Part shown: piece after piece, positions 47,141 through 59,649 of the stretch
How positions within the stretch are numbered: the first letter of the stretch is position 1
Layout: every line of letters begins with the position of its first letter
DNA from: Aquatica leii
Taxonomy: Eukaryota > Arthropoda > Insecta > Coleoptera > Lampyridae
NCBI GenBank assembly: GCA_035610365.1
Contig: CM069433.1
Location: 176,902,882 to 176,966,881, forward strand
Direction of reading: 5' to 3'
Length of the DNA stretch: 64,000 bases
Notes under the pieces: model-generated
Database searches by the model: none
Told to the model about the DNA's origin: nothing
The model's input: the letters and a program-made list of their open reading frames with translations, nothing else
Made by a program: the position numbers and the translations under genes

Positions 47141-48851
47141 TTAACGTCTGATTATTTGCATTTTTTCTATTGTGCATACATCCTCTGCGTCTGGGTAGGT
47201 AAAAGTATCTTTCGATAATCTAAGACTTCGTAGAAATTTACATTCATAAGATTTGCCGTGTTCCGTTATTTTTAAAACTTCTCCCACATAATTTCGAAAT
47301 TTATTAATTTTCCCTTCAAGGGGGAAAGCAACCAGTACAAAACTGCCTTCTTCAATTTCATCGTTTTGTGGTGCTTGAATCCCATTTTCATCTTCTCGCA
47401 CATTACCACCTAAGTCGTTATCATCACGTAGATCACTAAAATCTTCTTCTCCGACCGATGAGTCTGTGTCGTGAAGGGAAATGTTGGTGGTATCGATGTC
47501 ATCTGAAGAAGGTACTATGCGTCTCAAGCCCAGAGATGCTTGCACCCGGCACAACATTAAGTCTCTTCTTCTTCCGTTCTGGGGCTTTTACCTTCCCATA
47601 CCGCATTGTCTGGAGGTGTGTATGAAGTACAGAAGTAAGTGCAATTTAATTTTGGCGTTCCTCCTCGATTACCCCAGCTATTCTTTTTAAAACTTGGTTT
47701 TTATTGATGGGATGAATCCCAGTTGCTCGGAAACCTGATTGTATTATGACTGGCAAATTTTCTTTTATGGTGTCGAGAATTTCACGCAACAACGATGGAA
47801 ATTGACTTTTCGGAACACAACCCTTATTGGATAATTTCCACTGTAGAAGATTTTTACGCCATGCGGCTTTTAAACTTCTAAATACACTAACGTCTAGTGG
47901 CTGGCATAGGTGCGTACTATTTGCAGGTAAAAGAATAAATGTTATGTTATGTTTCTGGCATTCTTTTATCACAGTCTCGGATAAGTGACTGGATAAGTTG
48001 TCGCCAATTACAGCTTTCGGACCAGAGCCCAACTTTCTCATGTATGGCAAAAGCACTGATAGAAACCAGTCCTCAAATAACTTTCTATCCATCCAGCCAG
48101 ATTTTGACCTGTTGTATCTTGCTCCTTTAGGCCCTCTTTCAGTCCAAGAATCGTAGATGTGCTCCGCTTTATATATTATATACGGAGGCAGGAAGACACC
48201 ACTGGCACTACATGCAAACATAATAGAGATACTCGATTTTGAACTATCTAAACAGCGCTCTGGATGCTTAGTGCCCTTTTTAACTAATACTTTCGATCGT
48301 CCTGGGTCATCCGTTAGATTGCTTTCATCATAGTTGATGATGGCTTCTCAAGGCACATCTGTTAACGAAGTTGCAAAATTTTCAAAATAAGTAGTAATCG
48401 TTTCGTGGGACACCTGCGCCCTATTTCTCTTTATATTTTCTGCAAATCTATTAGTGAGTTGGGGATGTCGGTTACGGAAATGCACAATCCAATCTTTTCC
48501 TGGTTTATTATCTTTAAAACGAGGCTCTGTTCGTCCAATTTCTAATATGTAAGACTGTACAAGATTCTGTAGGTCGCGTATGGTAAAAGGAAACCCCCAC
48601 TTCGCCGCTATTTGCAACCCCTCGACAATGCGATTTTTGTCCGCACTTGAAAGAACTGTCGGTCTTCCATACTTATTCATTTGCAATCCTCGGGATTTGC
48701 GAGATAATGTGCCAAGGGATATTGCATACTGTTTGGATGCCTCACGTAACGAAATTTTTTTCTTTTTAATTTCATCTAGGGTTCTTTCAAGAGCATCGAT
48801 TGAATATCCCGCGTATTTCCGAGCCACGGGTGTTTTTCTAGTTCGTGGCAT
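47141..48851 (-). pseudogene. pogo-like (DDE_1) transposase, nearly complete, few defects
   Basis: ATG at 48851 starts MPRTRKTPVARKYAGYS. An HTH_psq domain (about residues 15-60: LREASKQYAISLGTLSRKS) and a CENP-B-type DNA-binding domain (about 75-160: GKDWIVHFRNRHPQLT) follow, then the DDE_1 domain. The catalytic residues are still present: NYDESNLTDDPG near 48325, VIGDNLSSHLS near 48010, and HLCQPLDVSVF near 47900. The frame has one TGA at about 48345-48347 (after LTDVP) and one TAA at 47646 (after EERQN); beyond each, the same frame goes on reading family sequence. A shift near 47520 is followed by an acidic linker and a C-terminal domain (EEGSFVLVAFPLEGKI, YPDAEDVCTIEKM) that also ends intact relatives. 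Total length is about 570 codons. Only three defects separate it from an open gene. Confidence 0.92.
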
Positions 48852-49396
48852 AGAAGATGCTAGGTTCTAAAAATAAAAGTAGGTATAAAATAAGGTACAT
48901 AGATATCTAAGGAGTATCTAAGATTAAGAAGCAGTTACACAAATTTGACCATTTTTGTATATGGGTCGATAACTTGGTACAATGCCTGAAAACTTAGAAC
49001 GCCGTTCCAAGTTTTCATACTTAAAAAAATATGTACCAACATACAAAAATTTTATTACATCTGGCAACGCCGCTGAGTTTCAATATCAAAACATATACTA
49101 GCCTTCAGCTATACATTTATACAATATAACCTCAATTTACCAACTATTTTGTTTTATATTTACTTACTTTATTTTTTACGTTTTTCAACAATAATTTTAA
49201 AATCGCATTAAAATAATTTCTTGGACACTGATCAAAACGCTTTTATTTTTTCCCGGCACAAACGGAATGACTAATAGCTGGCGTAATGCTTTTGAACTAC
49301 TATAAAAGCATTATTGCCAGTTTTTATATTAAATTTTACATAACGAAGTTTCGTTCCAAGTTGTACTCCGGTTCCAAGTTACACGGTTTTACGGTA

Positions 49397-49830
49397 CTAC
49401 TTCCACGAAAAGCTAAATTATGCTGACCTAACAACTGAATCACGTAGAAGATTGTTTCTATAATAGCTTGCCAGTATTTAATTTCTCTGTTTATTACATT
49501 TTGAATTTCAGAATCAATTATTTCATTTTTATTAAAACGGTTAGAAAGATCTAGTAATTTTAGAACATTTTCGCTGTTTTCATGAATGTTTAAATGTTCA
49601 CTTAAATGCTGCCAGTCATTGTAACCAGATTCATCACTAAGGCGAACAGATTTCAAATCATGTCATTAAAAATGTTGCAACAGAAGCAATAGCGTGAATT
49701 TTTTGTTTTGGAATACAACAACCAAAAACGCTTAATTATTTCTTTGTTCAAATATAAAAGGATTTTTGAGATACAACTTTTTGGCTTTTAATGTTTTATT
49801 AAATCTAAAATAAAAAATAAATTTTAGACG
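49397..49830 (-). pseudogene. hAT transposase, upstream part with TTF-type zinc finger
   Basis: The minus strand has LLYSKTKNSRYCFCC near 49740-49690, the C-x-C-C end of a TTF-type zinc finger. After a shift it reads GYNDWQHLSEHLNIHENSEN, EIQNVINREIKYW and QLLGQHNLAFRGSS, ending at the pogo insertion. The N-terminal start is not clear. Confidence 0.85.
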
Positions 49831-50431
49831 AACTCACCTTAATTCACAACACAAAACACATCACTATAAAGCCTGTAAAACTAAAAAAAACTAAAGTTTC
49901 AAAAGCAGATATCTTTTACCCCATGCACCTTTTCACTTCGCTAAGTTAATTATCCATCGAGCATCACGCAACAAATGAAATCGCGACCGATCCAGCGCTT
50001 AAATATATAAAGTTTCGTAAATTGTAAGCTCAGGCAGGAAAAAAACGCTTGTTCGCTCGTTGCAAGCCAAATTTCAAGCTCAAACATTAATAAAATCAGA
50101 TTTGTTTGACTTCACACAATTCATGTTATCATGTTACGTATTACGTATTCGATCGAATAAATGCTATTATTGCGTAGTCTAATTTGAAAAATATATTATT
50201 TTCAAAAAGTAATTCGGTTCCCTCGTCTCAGAGTAAAAATAAAAAAATAAACAAATAAAAAACAATGTAATAGCTAACAATTCCTTACTTGTTTTTTTAT
50301 CTTATAAATTTTGTTTTGACAATGTTGCTTTATCTTTTTTTTACTTTTGAGTTTTGAGGCTTTTCGGCGCCTCGGCACCGTCGTGCACCACACGACTTTG
50401 CCCTTATGTACGGCGCGGGTCTGTATTGAGA

Positions 50432-53400
50432 CATATTTTTTTTGACAAATTAGTTATTCTCGGTTTTTGAATAATAGTGATGTCGCAGAATCTTACAAAA
50501 CATTACACTTCTAGATATGAACAAAATGTTTTCTGTCTATCTTACAAACATGTTTTCTGATTTTTCCACTGTGCTTAGGTGTCAATTTTCAAAATTACAA
50601 TGAGGTATCGAATATGCGGTTATAGGAAAATCTACTATTGCCTATAATTGAAAAACAAGAACTACGAGTTTTTATTTTACAAAACATGCCATGCCGATGC
50701 ACGTGGCGGTTATGCTAATTAGATTTTTCCTTTGGAAGTAATTGATGACGCTACTCGCGTTGCAACGACTGCTGAAGTCACAGACACAAACGTATAAACT
50801 TAGCAAACTTAAAAATAGTTGGCAAATATTGTAGAAACCAGTTTTATTTAGAGTACTATACTTCCGCATATAGGTTCCTCGATCCTTTTAACGAATACCA
50901 TAAAAACTAGTATTAAGGAAGTGCTTTGTAAGCTTCTCGACTTAAGCTGTCGCAATTATTACAATCTTTATGTGCAATTGTTATAAACCTTTTTTAATCA
51001 GTCATTAAGAAACGGGTGTTGGAAATGCAAACCAGAATTGTATACTAGTACTACGAAATCGTAACCAGTTTTTACGATCGTTTGTAATAGTAAATTGGCA
51101 GTACCGTTACAAATTTATCATTGTCCAAAATTAATTCAACCTCATGGTATACCTTACATATACTGTATCCGATAGTCTATCGATATTTGCAAGTGTTGCA
51201 ACTTAACAGAAGGTAAATGCATTCGAATTATAAAAAAATTCTAACCGCATGATCAAGATGGATTACGAAAAGAATCATACATTAAAAATACGAACACGTG
51301 TACTTTGTGGACTTTAAATAAATTGACCAGGTAAATACTCGCCGAGTTTCTACTATGTAGAACAAGAGGTTACAGCATCAACTTGTTTGGTCAAGATTAA
51401 AGTAACGTAATAATCTACAACTTAAGCTTGTGTATAAGTATAGCCTGAGGATAAAAATTGGAAATCGTGACTGACAAGGAAGTTTTGCATCTTTCTTGCA
51501 AATGTATACGTACATACGACGCCATTTTAGGTATTTAAAAAAAATGTATAATAATTTAAATTTAATTGTTAAATGCAATTATTGGTGTATTACTAATTAG
51601 TTGTTGACATTTTAACGAAGATATATTTTAGTTTTTAGTCAGGTATATTGCATAAACAAAATTCCATTCATGTCTGTAAGCATTATAAATACATTATGTT
51701 TATTTAATATTTATATCTTTAAAGAAAAATACTTTATTATACAACCTAAGCATATTCAATAAACGTGCTCAGGGATAATTACTGCTGAAGGCATTAGATC
51801 CTCAAGTACGCAAAGTTAATAGTTTTCTAGAACTGCAGTCGCGAAACAATACTTCAATTAAAATTTGTGGTTGTCATCTAATTAAACAATTTATAATCGT
51901 TTTGGTAATTACTAACACTAATTAAAATCAGATTTACTATTAATACCTTCTTTCTGAAGTTGTATTTATCTGTGTAATACAGTACGTATTGAAAGTATGA
52001 ACTGTGGTAAATCCACAGCACGAGCTGCGGTCAAGGGCAGTAAGAATATATCAACGTACTCTTCTTGGTTCTAGGTTTTTTTTTTATCTCGAGACCACCG
52101 TCACGTCACGATTATAAGAATAATTTAGAATAGAAAGCATCTTTTAAATTGACCTTTTATTTAAATATCACTTTTGTTTTATCATCATCTATTTTTTTAT
52201 CTTCGTCAAAGAAGTCGTTCCAAGTTTCTCTAAGGATCATTGTTATCCAACTCCACGTCACTATTTTGCTTAAAAATCACTAATAATTCGATTAACAAAC
52301 AGCTTTCATTTGATTTTTATTAAACGTTGTATTGTATTAGTTTCTTCTTTATCCTGAAAATGTAATCATTAATTAAATTTTCTCAAAAATCGCCCTACTA
52401 CCGTATGGTTTTTTCATTTATTAGTTAATATACGTAAGTATTTGAAGTTGTTTAGCATAATTTTACTGTGGTATTTTTTATTACGTAAATTGCTTACATT
52501 TCCGTGTAGGATCTAAACATATTTTGGAGACACAATCCTTTATTTTGCTATCTTAAATATGTAAGTGTTGCAACTATTGATGTTCATAACAAAAATCTCA
52601 GATGAAAACATAATTAGATGCTACAGGGTCGCGTAGGCAGAAATGTTACATGATTACCTCCATCTAAAAAATCATGAATTTATGTAAACTAAAGTTATAT
52701 AAAATCTTACAGACTTGTGAAATCAGATACAACTAGGTTTTGTGAGACATATTATTCGAAACTGCATAAATTTACGAGACTAATAGTTAATATTGTTCTC
52801 ATTACGTCGAAGAACAAAATATTGGTAGTATTCGAAAATAAAAATTACGTTATTCAAACGCCATTTAAAATACTGAAGTATACTGCAGGTAATCTTAGTT
52901 GGCATTTGTTAGTTCACATTACGACAGGCGTCAATTAAGCATTGATCAATACGCCGCCGTGAAAACACATTAGAGTTATCACCGTGCTGAAGAGTCCCAA
53001 AAGGACGTAACAGCTATCCATCGTTTCTTTAGTGATGTTTTTAACAACTATACTGACTACTTACTACATTTTCAGTTGGTGGTTCTTATGCTTTGATCAA
53101 CACTTAATTGACACCTGTCGTAATGTCGTAACTAACAAATCCCAACTGATATTACCTGCAGTATACTTCTTTCTTGAAAATGTCATGGGGTGGAAACATC
53201 GTTTGTTAAAAAGATCTATGTTATCATAATTTTTTGAAGTATTTGATTTGTAAACGGTATTCTTGCTGTACTGCAAACTACGTCTTCATTTACACGATTA
53301 AATCTGAAGTAATTAAATCAAACAATATGAAATCTTACACCTGGACACTAAGTTTCCGCCTAAGTTAAAATGTCAAACTTTGTTACGCTTTTACTATTTA

Positions 53401-54441
53401 TTCTGTACATGTGGGTTTCTGGACTTTTTAGTAATAAAATTGAGCAAAAAATCGATGGTTTTCTTTATTTGATGAGAGAGGAAAGCAAATAGTACGATAC
53501 TTACTTCGTACGGCCAGTTGAAAGACTTGGTTCATTCTTAGGATTAAACAACTGGGAAAAAGAGTTACGATGTACACTAAACCAGAATTATAGTTTTAAA
53601 TTAAGAACCAAACCTTTGTCATCTATGTTGAAAAATTCCGCAACTTGAAAAAAAAATATTTGGGAAGGAATGAAATAATTATTGAACTAGTAAAATGTGA
53701 TTGCTGAACGCTGATTGTTCTTTGTTTACGTGGCCATATTGTTAAGGTTGAAACCACACTAATAAATTTCTAACTTCTACCAGAATTTTCTTAACAAAGA
53801 TTCTACTTTTACTACATTTTTTAAAGATGCGCGTCTAAGGATTATGCTTTGTAAACTTTTATAAAGTTCGAAAGGTACAGTTTGTAGATTTTTGATGCAC
53901 GAGTATTTCATGCTGCTGTTACAATTTTCTATTCTGAATAATTCTCGCGTGGTTGATTTCTAACAAGTTCAGCATTTGTCACACGTGGCAGTGGACATTT
54001 TTGGAGCCACATGGGAATTATTCTTTGTTATAAAAGCTAAGTCGTCTAACTTGTGTGTTGGTAGCGGTTGGCTGTGAATTTCATTCAACCGGTTTTCTAA
54101 ACTTGATGATTAAGTTCGACCCTCCTACATTTTATTCTGGCGGCGGCACTGTATGCTGGACACTCTTGGAAAATATAGTTGTTGCAAATACATGTTGAAG
54201 AAATCCGTGAGGTGTCTTGTCTTTCTTCTACTTAACTTTGTTAAAGTACAACTAAAAAACATATTTATTAAAGACATTCGTTAAAAAAAAACAAAGCAAG
54301 AACCAACAATATTTTAATTGTCAAAAATTAGTAAAATAGTAGTGTATCTCATATCGATATGACATGGTAAAAAAACTAAATTATTACATAGTACATTTTT
54401 TTAATTTTCAACAAGAAGCGATTCATAAATCTAAAAACGGC
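50432..54441. other. No recognised gene
   Basis: This is four kilobases of AT-rich DNA. The stretch 53960-54190 is less AT-rich (ending in TTCTGGCGGCGGCACTG) and could be a degraded LTR-element end, but no partner repeat was found. Short open frames, for example 52717-52938 and 53032-53229, show no known motif. Confidence 0.4.
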
Positions 54442-56700
54442 TAATCTGTTAAGAATATTAAAATTGAATCCCAATGGGCTGCTGCAACATCAAGTGTTGC
54501 AAGCAGTCCTTGACACAGAACAAATTGATTTATGGTCACATCTGAAACTCATTGCACGAAAGTCATACATCAAATTTAAAGGATATAAATCCACCCAGAC
54601 AATACAGCAAAAGGAAGAAGTGCAATTATCATCAAATAATCCATCTTAAATCATCAAGAGATGGGTAGTAGAAATACAGGCCACATCTGTCAACATTAAA
54701 ACAAAAACATATTAACTAACAATCACGGCAATATACTGTCCACCGAAACATAGCATAAAGAAAGAACAATATGTACACTTTCTCAATAGCCAAGGAAATA
54801 GATTCATCATCGGAGGTGACTTTAACGCAAATCACTTACACTGGGGATCTAGACTAACTACAACTAAAAGTAAGGAACTATTAGCAGCATCTAATCAGCT
54901 TAAATGCGAAATGTTATCAACTGGGAAACCAACGTATTGGCATACTGACCATCACAAAATTTCCGATGTCATATACTTCTGTGTAATCAAGAATATCTCA
55001 CCAAACTATGTCCAAATTAAAGAAGTTTGGGATATGGACTCAGATCATTCTCTAATACTTATTACTTTAAGCGATGGTGTAATCCAAAAAGAAAACCCAT
55101 TCTAACTATCAAGAAAACAGATTGAGAAAGCTTCAAAATTCATCTTGAGGGACAAATCAACATTTCCGTTCCACTTAGAACGAAAGAGCAGCTAGATGAC
55201 GAAGTCGATCTATTCGTTAAAAAAAATACAATAAGCAGCATGGGATAACACTCCTGCACAAACTCTTACAACAAAAGGAAATAATAACGCAATAGAAATT
55301 AGAAATCTTATCACAGAAAAAAGAAAATTGCAACAGACCAGAGCACCAACTAATAAAGCAGCTTTGAATAATGCAACTTAGCAACTAAAACACGAAATTC
55401 AGCGTTTGGAAAACTGATGATAACAAAACCGATTACTCACTTTGGAAAGCCACCAAGCGACTTAAGAGACCTGTTTTGCATAATCCGAAATACGGATGAA
55501 TGTTGGGCCCCAAAGCAATACCCAAAAAGCGTGTAGGTTTGCAAAACATCTTGAAAGCATTTTCCAACCAAATAAAAGCAAGTCTGAATTACACCAAAGC
55601 AAGAAGAAATTATTATCAGAACCAGGAAGGAAGTCTTGGATGAAATTAAAATTATATAATTATAGTTCTAAAAAAGGCCTTGGTTTTGACCTAATTACTG
55701 GTGAAATTTTGAAACAACTTTCCAGAAAAGCTATAATAAAACGTACTAATCTTATTAACGCATCTTTTAGATTGAAGTACGTTCCTAAGATGTGAAAAGT
55801 AGCAGAAGTCATCATGATTTTCAAACCAGGTAAACCTTCTACTGACGTTGCATCGTATAGACCTATATCGTTGCTATCAGTCATCTTAAGATTATTTGAA
55901 AAAATACTTCTCAAGAGACTAAAACCCATAGTAGAGGAAAAGAACTTGATACTTTCTCAACAATTCGGATTTAGAGAAAGACACTCCGTTATTGATCCAG
56001 TACATCTGATCACAAATGTCATTGAAAAATCACTAGAAGAAAGAAAAGTTTGTTCTACCGTGTTCGTCGACATTGCTCAAGCTTTTGACAAAATATGTCT
56101 ACCGGCTTGTTCTATAAACTCAACTTGTTCCTGAATTAAACACGAAGATGCTTACTCAGAACTAAAGGAAATTCGAGCAGGGGTACTACAAGGTAGTGTA
56201 GGTCCAGTACTCGATATATTATATACTATTGATATGCTAAGTCTTGAACAGGAAACAATAGCAACATTCGCTGATGACACCACACTAATTGTCGTCGGAA
56301 AAGACCACGAAGAGGCTACCGAAAAACTCCAAATCTCTATTAATATAATTAACACCTGGACTAAAACTTGGCGAATGAAGTTTAACGAAAATAAGTCTGT
56401 ACATGTAGACTTTACCAATAAACAAAATCAACATCTACTCATCCGGATCAACGATACCCAGATCCACCACGATGACTCAGCTAAATATCTGGGAATGACA
56501 TTAAACGCGATACATTGCTGGAAAGTTCATATCAATCAGAAACATGAAGAATTTGGCATCAAACTAAAAAAATGTATTGGCTAGTTGGAAGAAATTCCAA
56601 GTTCTTTACATATAACAAACTGCTTTTATACAAGCAAATACTAAAACCTGCTTGGACGTACGGCATTCAACTCTGGGGTTCTTCTTCTTTATGTACCATG
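54442..56700 (+). pseudogene. Jockey-like LINE, endonuclease and reverse transcriptase, broken
   Basis: The endonuclease part is about 54442-55105: LKLNPNGLLQHQVLQAVLDT, EQIDLW, then ITAIYCPPKHSIKK, FIIGGDFNANHLHWGSRLTT, STGKPTYWHTDHHKISDVI and MDSDHSLILITLS, with the catalytic GDFNA and SDH motifs kept. The linker 55105-55660 is degraded. Reverse transcriptase follows in 55660-56690: GFDLITGEILKQL, IFKPGKPSTDVASYRPISLL, QFGFRERHS, VFVDIAQAFDK, GVLQGSVGPVL, TFADDTTLIVV (catalytic box, about 56266-56298), AKYLGMTLN and LKPAWTYGIQLWGSSS. Stops and shifts are at 55105, 55795, 56135 and elsewhere. ORF1 and the C-terminus are missing; the RTE-like element abuts its 3' end. Confidence 0.92.
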
Positions 56701-59640
56701 TCCTCCGAGAACGTTGGTGGCCATTTGCATGATTTTAATTTTATCTGCTACAGTGTTGAATATTGTTCTTGTGCTGAGTTCGAACCATTGTCATAGGTTT
56801 TTCAACTACGATGTTTTTCCTACCCCTAGATCTTTTTCCTTCAATTTTACCTTGTATCATTAGTTATAATAGGTCGTATTTTTCATTACGCATGATTTCA
56901 ATTTCCGCTGTTTGATGGTATTCTGTTTGTTTGTTCATTTGGGTCAGCATATATTCGTTTGATTTTAGGCGATCCATGGAATTTTCAATATTCTTCTGTA
57001 CATCCACATTTCAAAGGCTACTAATTTTTTACACATAGCTTCGGTCAGTGTTCATGCTTCCATGCCATATAGTAAAATACTGAACAAAAAACAGGGTAAT
57101 AGTCGTACACGAAGTGAAATTGTCATGTCTCGCTTGGTGAGTACTCTTCTCAGTTTTAAGAATGCTTGCCTAACCTGTTCAATTCTGCATTTAATTTCTT
57201 GGCTTTTCCAATTTTCATTTAAGCAACAACCAAGGTATTTGTATGTTGATACTTTTTTAATGATGTCGTTACCTACACTTATAGTACCATACGAATGATT
57301 GGGTTTGTTGTTTTTGGTGATTAACATCCCTTTCGTCTTTACGTTTAGTTTCAGTCTGATTTCAGAAATTTTAACAGCAAGTAAAACCTGTAAATCTTGT
57401 CCAGTGGCTGTCAAAGCAGTATCGTCTGCGTATCTCCGATTATTGAATGGGATACCATTAGTTTCGACGCTAATATCAATGTCTTCCATGATTTCACATA
57501 AGATACTTTCTGAATACAAAAACTAATCCCACATCCTTGAGAATTTTAATCAGCTTATCGTGTTGTACAGTATCAAAAGCTTTTTCGTAATCAATGAAGC
57601 AGGTGAAAATATCGACATTCACATCAGGACAACGCTGCATTAAAACTTGCATACTAAACAAAGCTTCACGTGCACTGAACCCGTTGTTGAAACCGAATTG
57701 GGTTTTGCCGATTTGTTCTTCACAATTCCGGTAAATTCGTGCGTGTATGATTTTGAGAAATAGCTTGAGAACATGGCTCATCAAACTAATTAACCTGTGA
57801 TCATTGCAATGTTTTGCACTAGGTTTGTTTGACAATGTTAAGCCAAACAGCTGGAATCTGTCCTGTGCTGTATATGTCATTGAAAAGATCCAGCAATGCA
57901 GAGAGTACACTATGCTTCTTGAGAACTGTTTTAGCTAATTCCAATGCGTTTACTATTTCATCTCTTGTGGTATCTAAACCGTCATTGCTGTTGATGTTAT
58001 GATTAGCACTTCTTTGATTATGGAAAAGTGTTTGTATATAACTATGCCATTCTTTCAATTTGTATTCAGTTGACGTTAGTAGTTGCCCTTTACTATTTAT
58101 AAGAATGCCAGTGCCTTTAAACCTGTGTACACCTGCTGCCTGCTTCACTTTTTTGTGTAAGTTGAAGGAATCATATTTTTGTTCTAACTCCTCTATTTCT
58201 CTGCACTCCGTTGTCAACCATTGCTTCTTATTTGGTTACGAATTGTTTTTTGCAGTGTGTGTGATATTTGTCTGAATCGATGTTTTCTACCATTCTTCTT
58301 TGATGCGTTAAATCTAAAGTGTATGTGTCATCCACGGCTTTGCCTTTGTAGTTGCTCTGATGTTACATTTTTAGTTATTGCCATGATGTTGTTCCTCTTG
58401 TTTTCGACATTTGTGTCAACATTACCATTTCGAAATAAGGGACTGACTGTACTTCATTGTAAGTTGTAGGGTCTCGAAGTTTTCTAATGTCAATGTTAGT
58501 TTTTTTTACATTGTTTGAGCTTGAGGTTAATCGATGACTATAGTAAGTTGTGGTCGGAGTAGACATCCGCTCCCGGGATATATTTCTGAGCTATTTATAC
58601 AATTTCGAAATCGTCTGTTTATAATAATGTAATCAATTTGGTTTCTTACATTATTGTTTGCATTGGATATAGACGTCAAGGTGCCAATTTGAAGTACGTA
58701 TTCATAATTACAAAATCATCCTCTTGACAATATTGCACTAGTCGGTCTCCTCCTTCATTAGCATTTCCCAAACCAAACTCACCCACTACATTAGATCTTC
58801 TACCGCATCCTACTTTTGCATTACAATCAACTATAATAATGTGATTTCTGATGATTGTACGTATTCCTTGGCTTTCTGTATGTCTGAGTAGAATAAAAGA
58901 AGGTCGTCGGCTGTGGCGTCGCAGGTTGGCGCATAGACTTGAATAATGTTTAGTGAAAACGGTTTTGCATTGAGCTGGATCAGAATAACTCTGTCTGATA
59001 TTGGCAACCACCTTTTCATACAATTGAATTCTTCGGTGATGATAATACTAACACCCTTTGAATGATTCTGATCAACGTTACCAGAATAATGTACATGATG
59101 ATGATTCACCACACAATGTCCAGTATCGGGTCATCGCATTTCACTTATACAAAGTATGTCTATTTTTAATCTTTCCATTTCTGGAATAGTGTTGTGCGTT
59201 TTACCGCTTGAAAATAGACTCCTTACATTCCACATAGTTATCTTCCTCATGATTGAGCCGGAGATTCTTAGCACCCTCTGCCCATTTAAGAGCTGCCGGT
59301 TACTGAGGGCCAATTTTTTGGTTTTCTCAATCATGCAAAAGATTTTTCTGGGGATTAAAAGTGCTGAAGTGGTTTCCCGTTGCTTTCCTCATTAAATAAC
59401 TGCCGCTTCAACTTTAAGAACAGGCCCAGACCAAGATGCCGTCCAATATGGAAACCGTCGCGCTTGGATTTGTTTAGTGTAGTAAAATGACCAATTTAGG
59501 ATACTCTAGCACCACCCGTTCGTCCTCTTCAGTTTCACCGTGACCTGATTTCCCCGAGGGATTGATTACCACAAGCTTCCACTAGGTTGCTTACGTTTCC
59601 AGTTCCGCGACGTGGACGCATGAAGTAGGACTTAAGGAGT
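56690..59640 (-). pseudogene. RTE-like LINE, endonuclease and reverse transcriptase, broken
   Basis: On the minus strand a 5' leader near 59620 reads MRPRRGTGNVSNLVEACGNQ. Endonuclease follows (59334-58680): MWNVRSLFSSGKTHN, RLKIDILCISEMR, HYSGNVDQNHSKGVSI and NIIQVYAPTCDATADD. A degraded middle (58566-58220) leads to a linker and the reverse transcriptase (58217-57052): LFNDIYSTGQIPAVW, LISLMSHVLKLFLKIIHARI, QFGFNNGFSAREALF, FIDYEKAFDTVQHDKLIKIL, RRYADDTALTATG (catalytic box, about 57420) and YKYLGCCLNENW. The C-terminus runs to about 56690 with VLGGHGT and stop. A piece between the palm motifs at 57520 is deleted, and several stops and shifts exist. The endonuclease resembles proteins often labelled craniofacial development protein 2-like. 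Confidence 0.88.
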
Positions 59641-59649
59641 AGACGCTTC

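Larger units (their letters stand above)
46601..49394 (-). mobile_element. pogo-like element nested in the hAT copy
   Basis: The ends are CCGTAAAACCGTGTAACTTG (46601) and the same sequence on the minus strand from 49394, with at least 24 bases of perfect inverted repeat. TA flanks both sides (46599-46600 and 49395-49396). Removing it rejoins the hAT reading between LAFRGSS and KLFEKNNGNFL, which proves the order of events. It contains one transposase gene on the minus strand and many internal AACTTGGAAC/GTTCCAAGTT motifs near both ends. Confidence 0.96.
44813..50423 (-). mobile_element. hAT element with perfect 8-base target duplication
   Basis: The ends are CAGGCCCGCGCC (44813) and, on the minus strand, CAGACCCGCGCC (from 50423). 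Each is flanked by TATTGAGA (44805-44812 and 50424-50431), the 8-base duplication that hAT insertion makes. The interior codes a ZMYM1-like hAT transposase on the minus strand, split in two by a pogo-like element at 46601-49394. Without that insert the hAT copy is about 2.8 kb. Confidence 0.95.

Noticed and set aside
47481-48870. Plus-strand frames (47481-47690, 47939-48130, 48580-48870)
   Set aside because: All are antisense to the pogo-like transposase.
53960-54190. LTR end or primer-binding site
   Set aside because: Composition is suggestive, but no partner repeat and no coding remnant were found.
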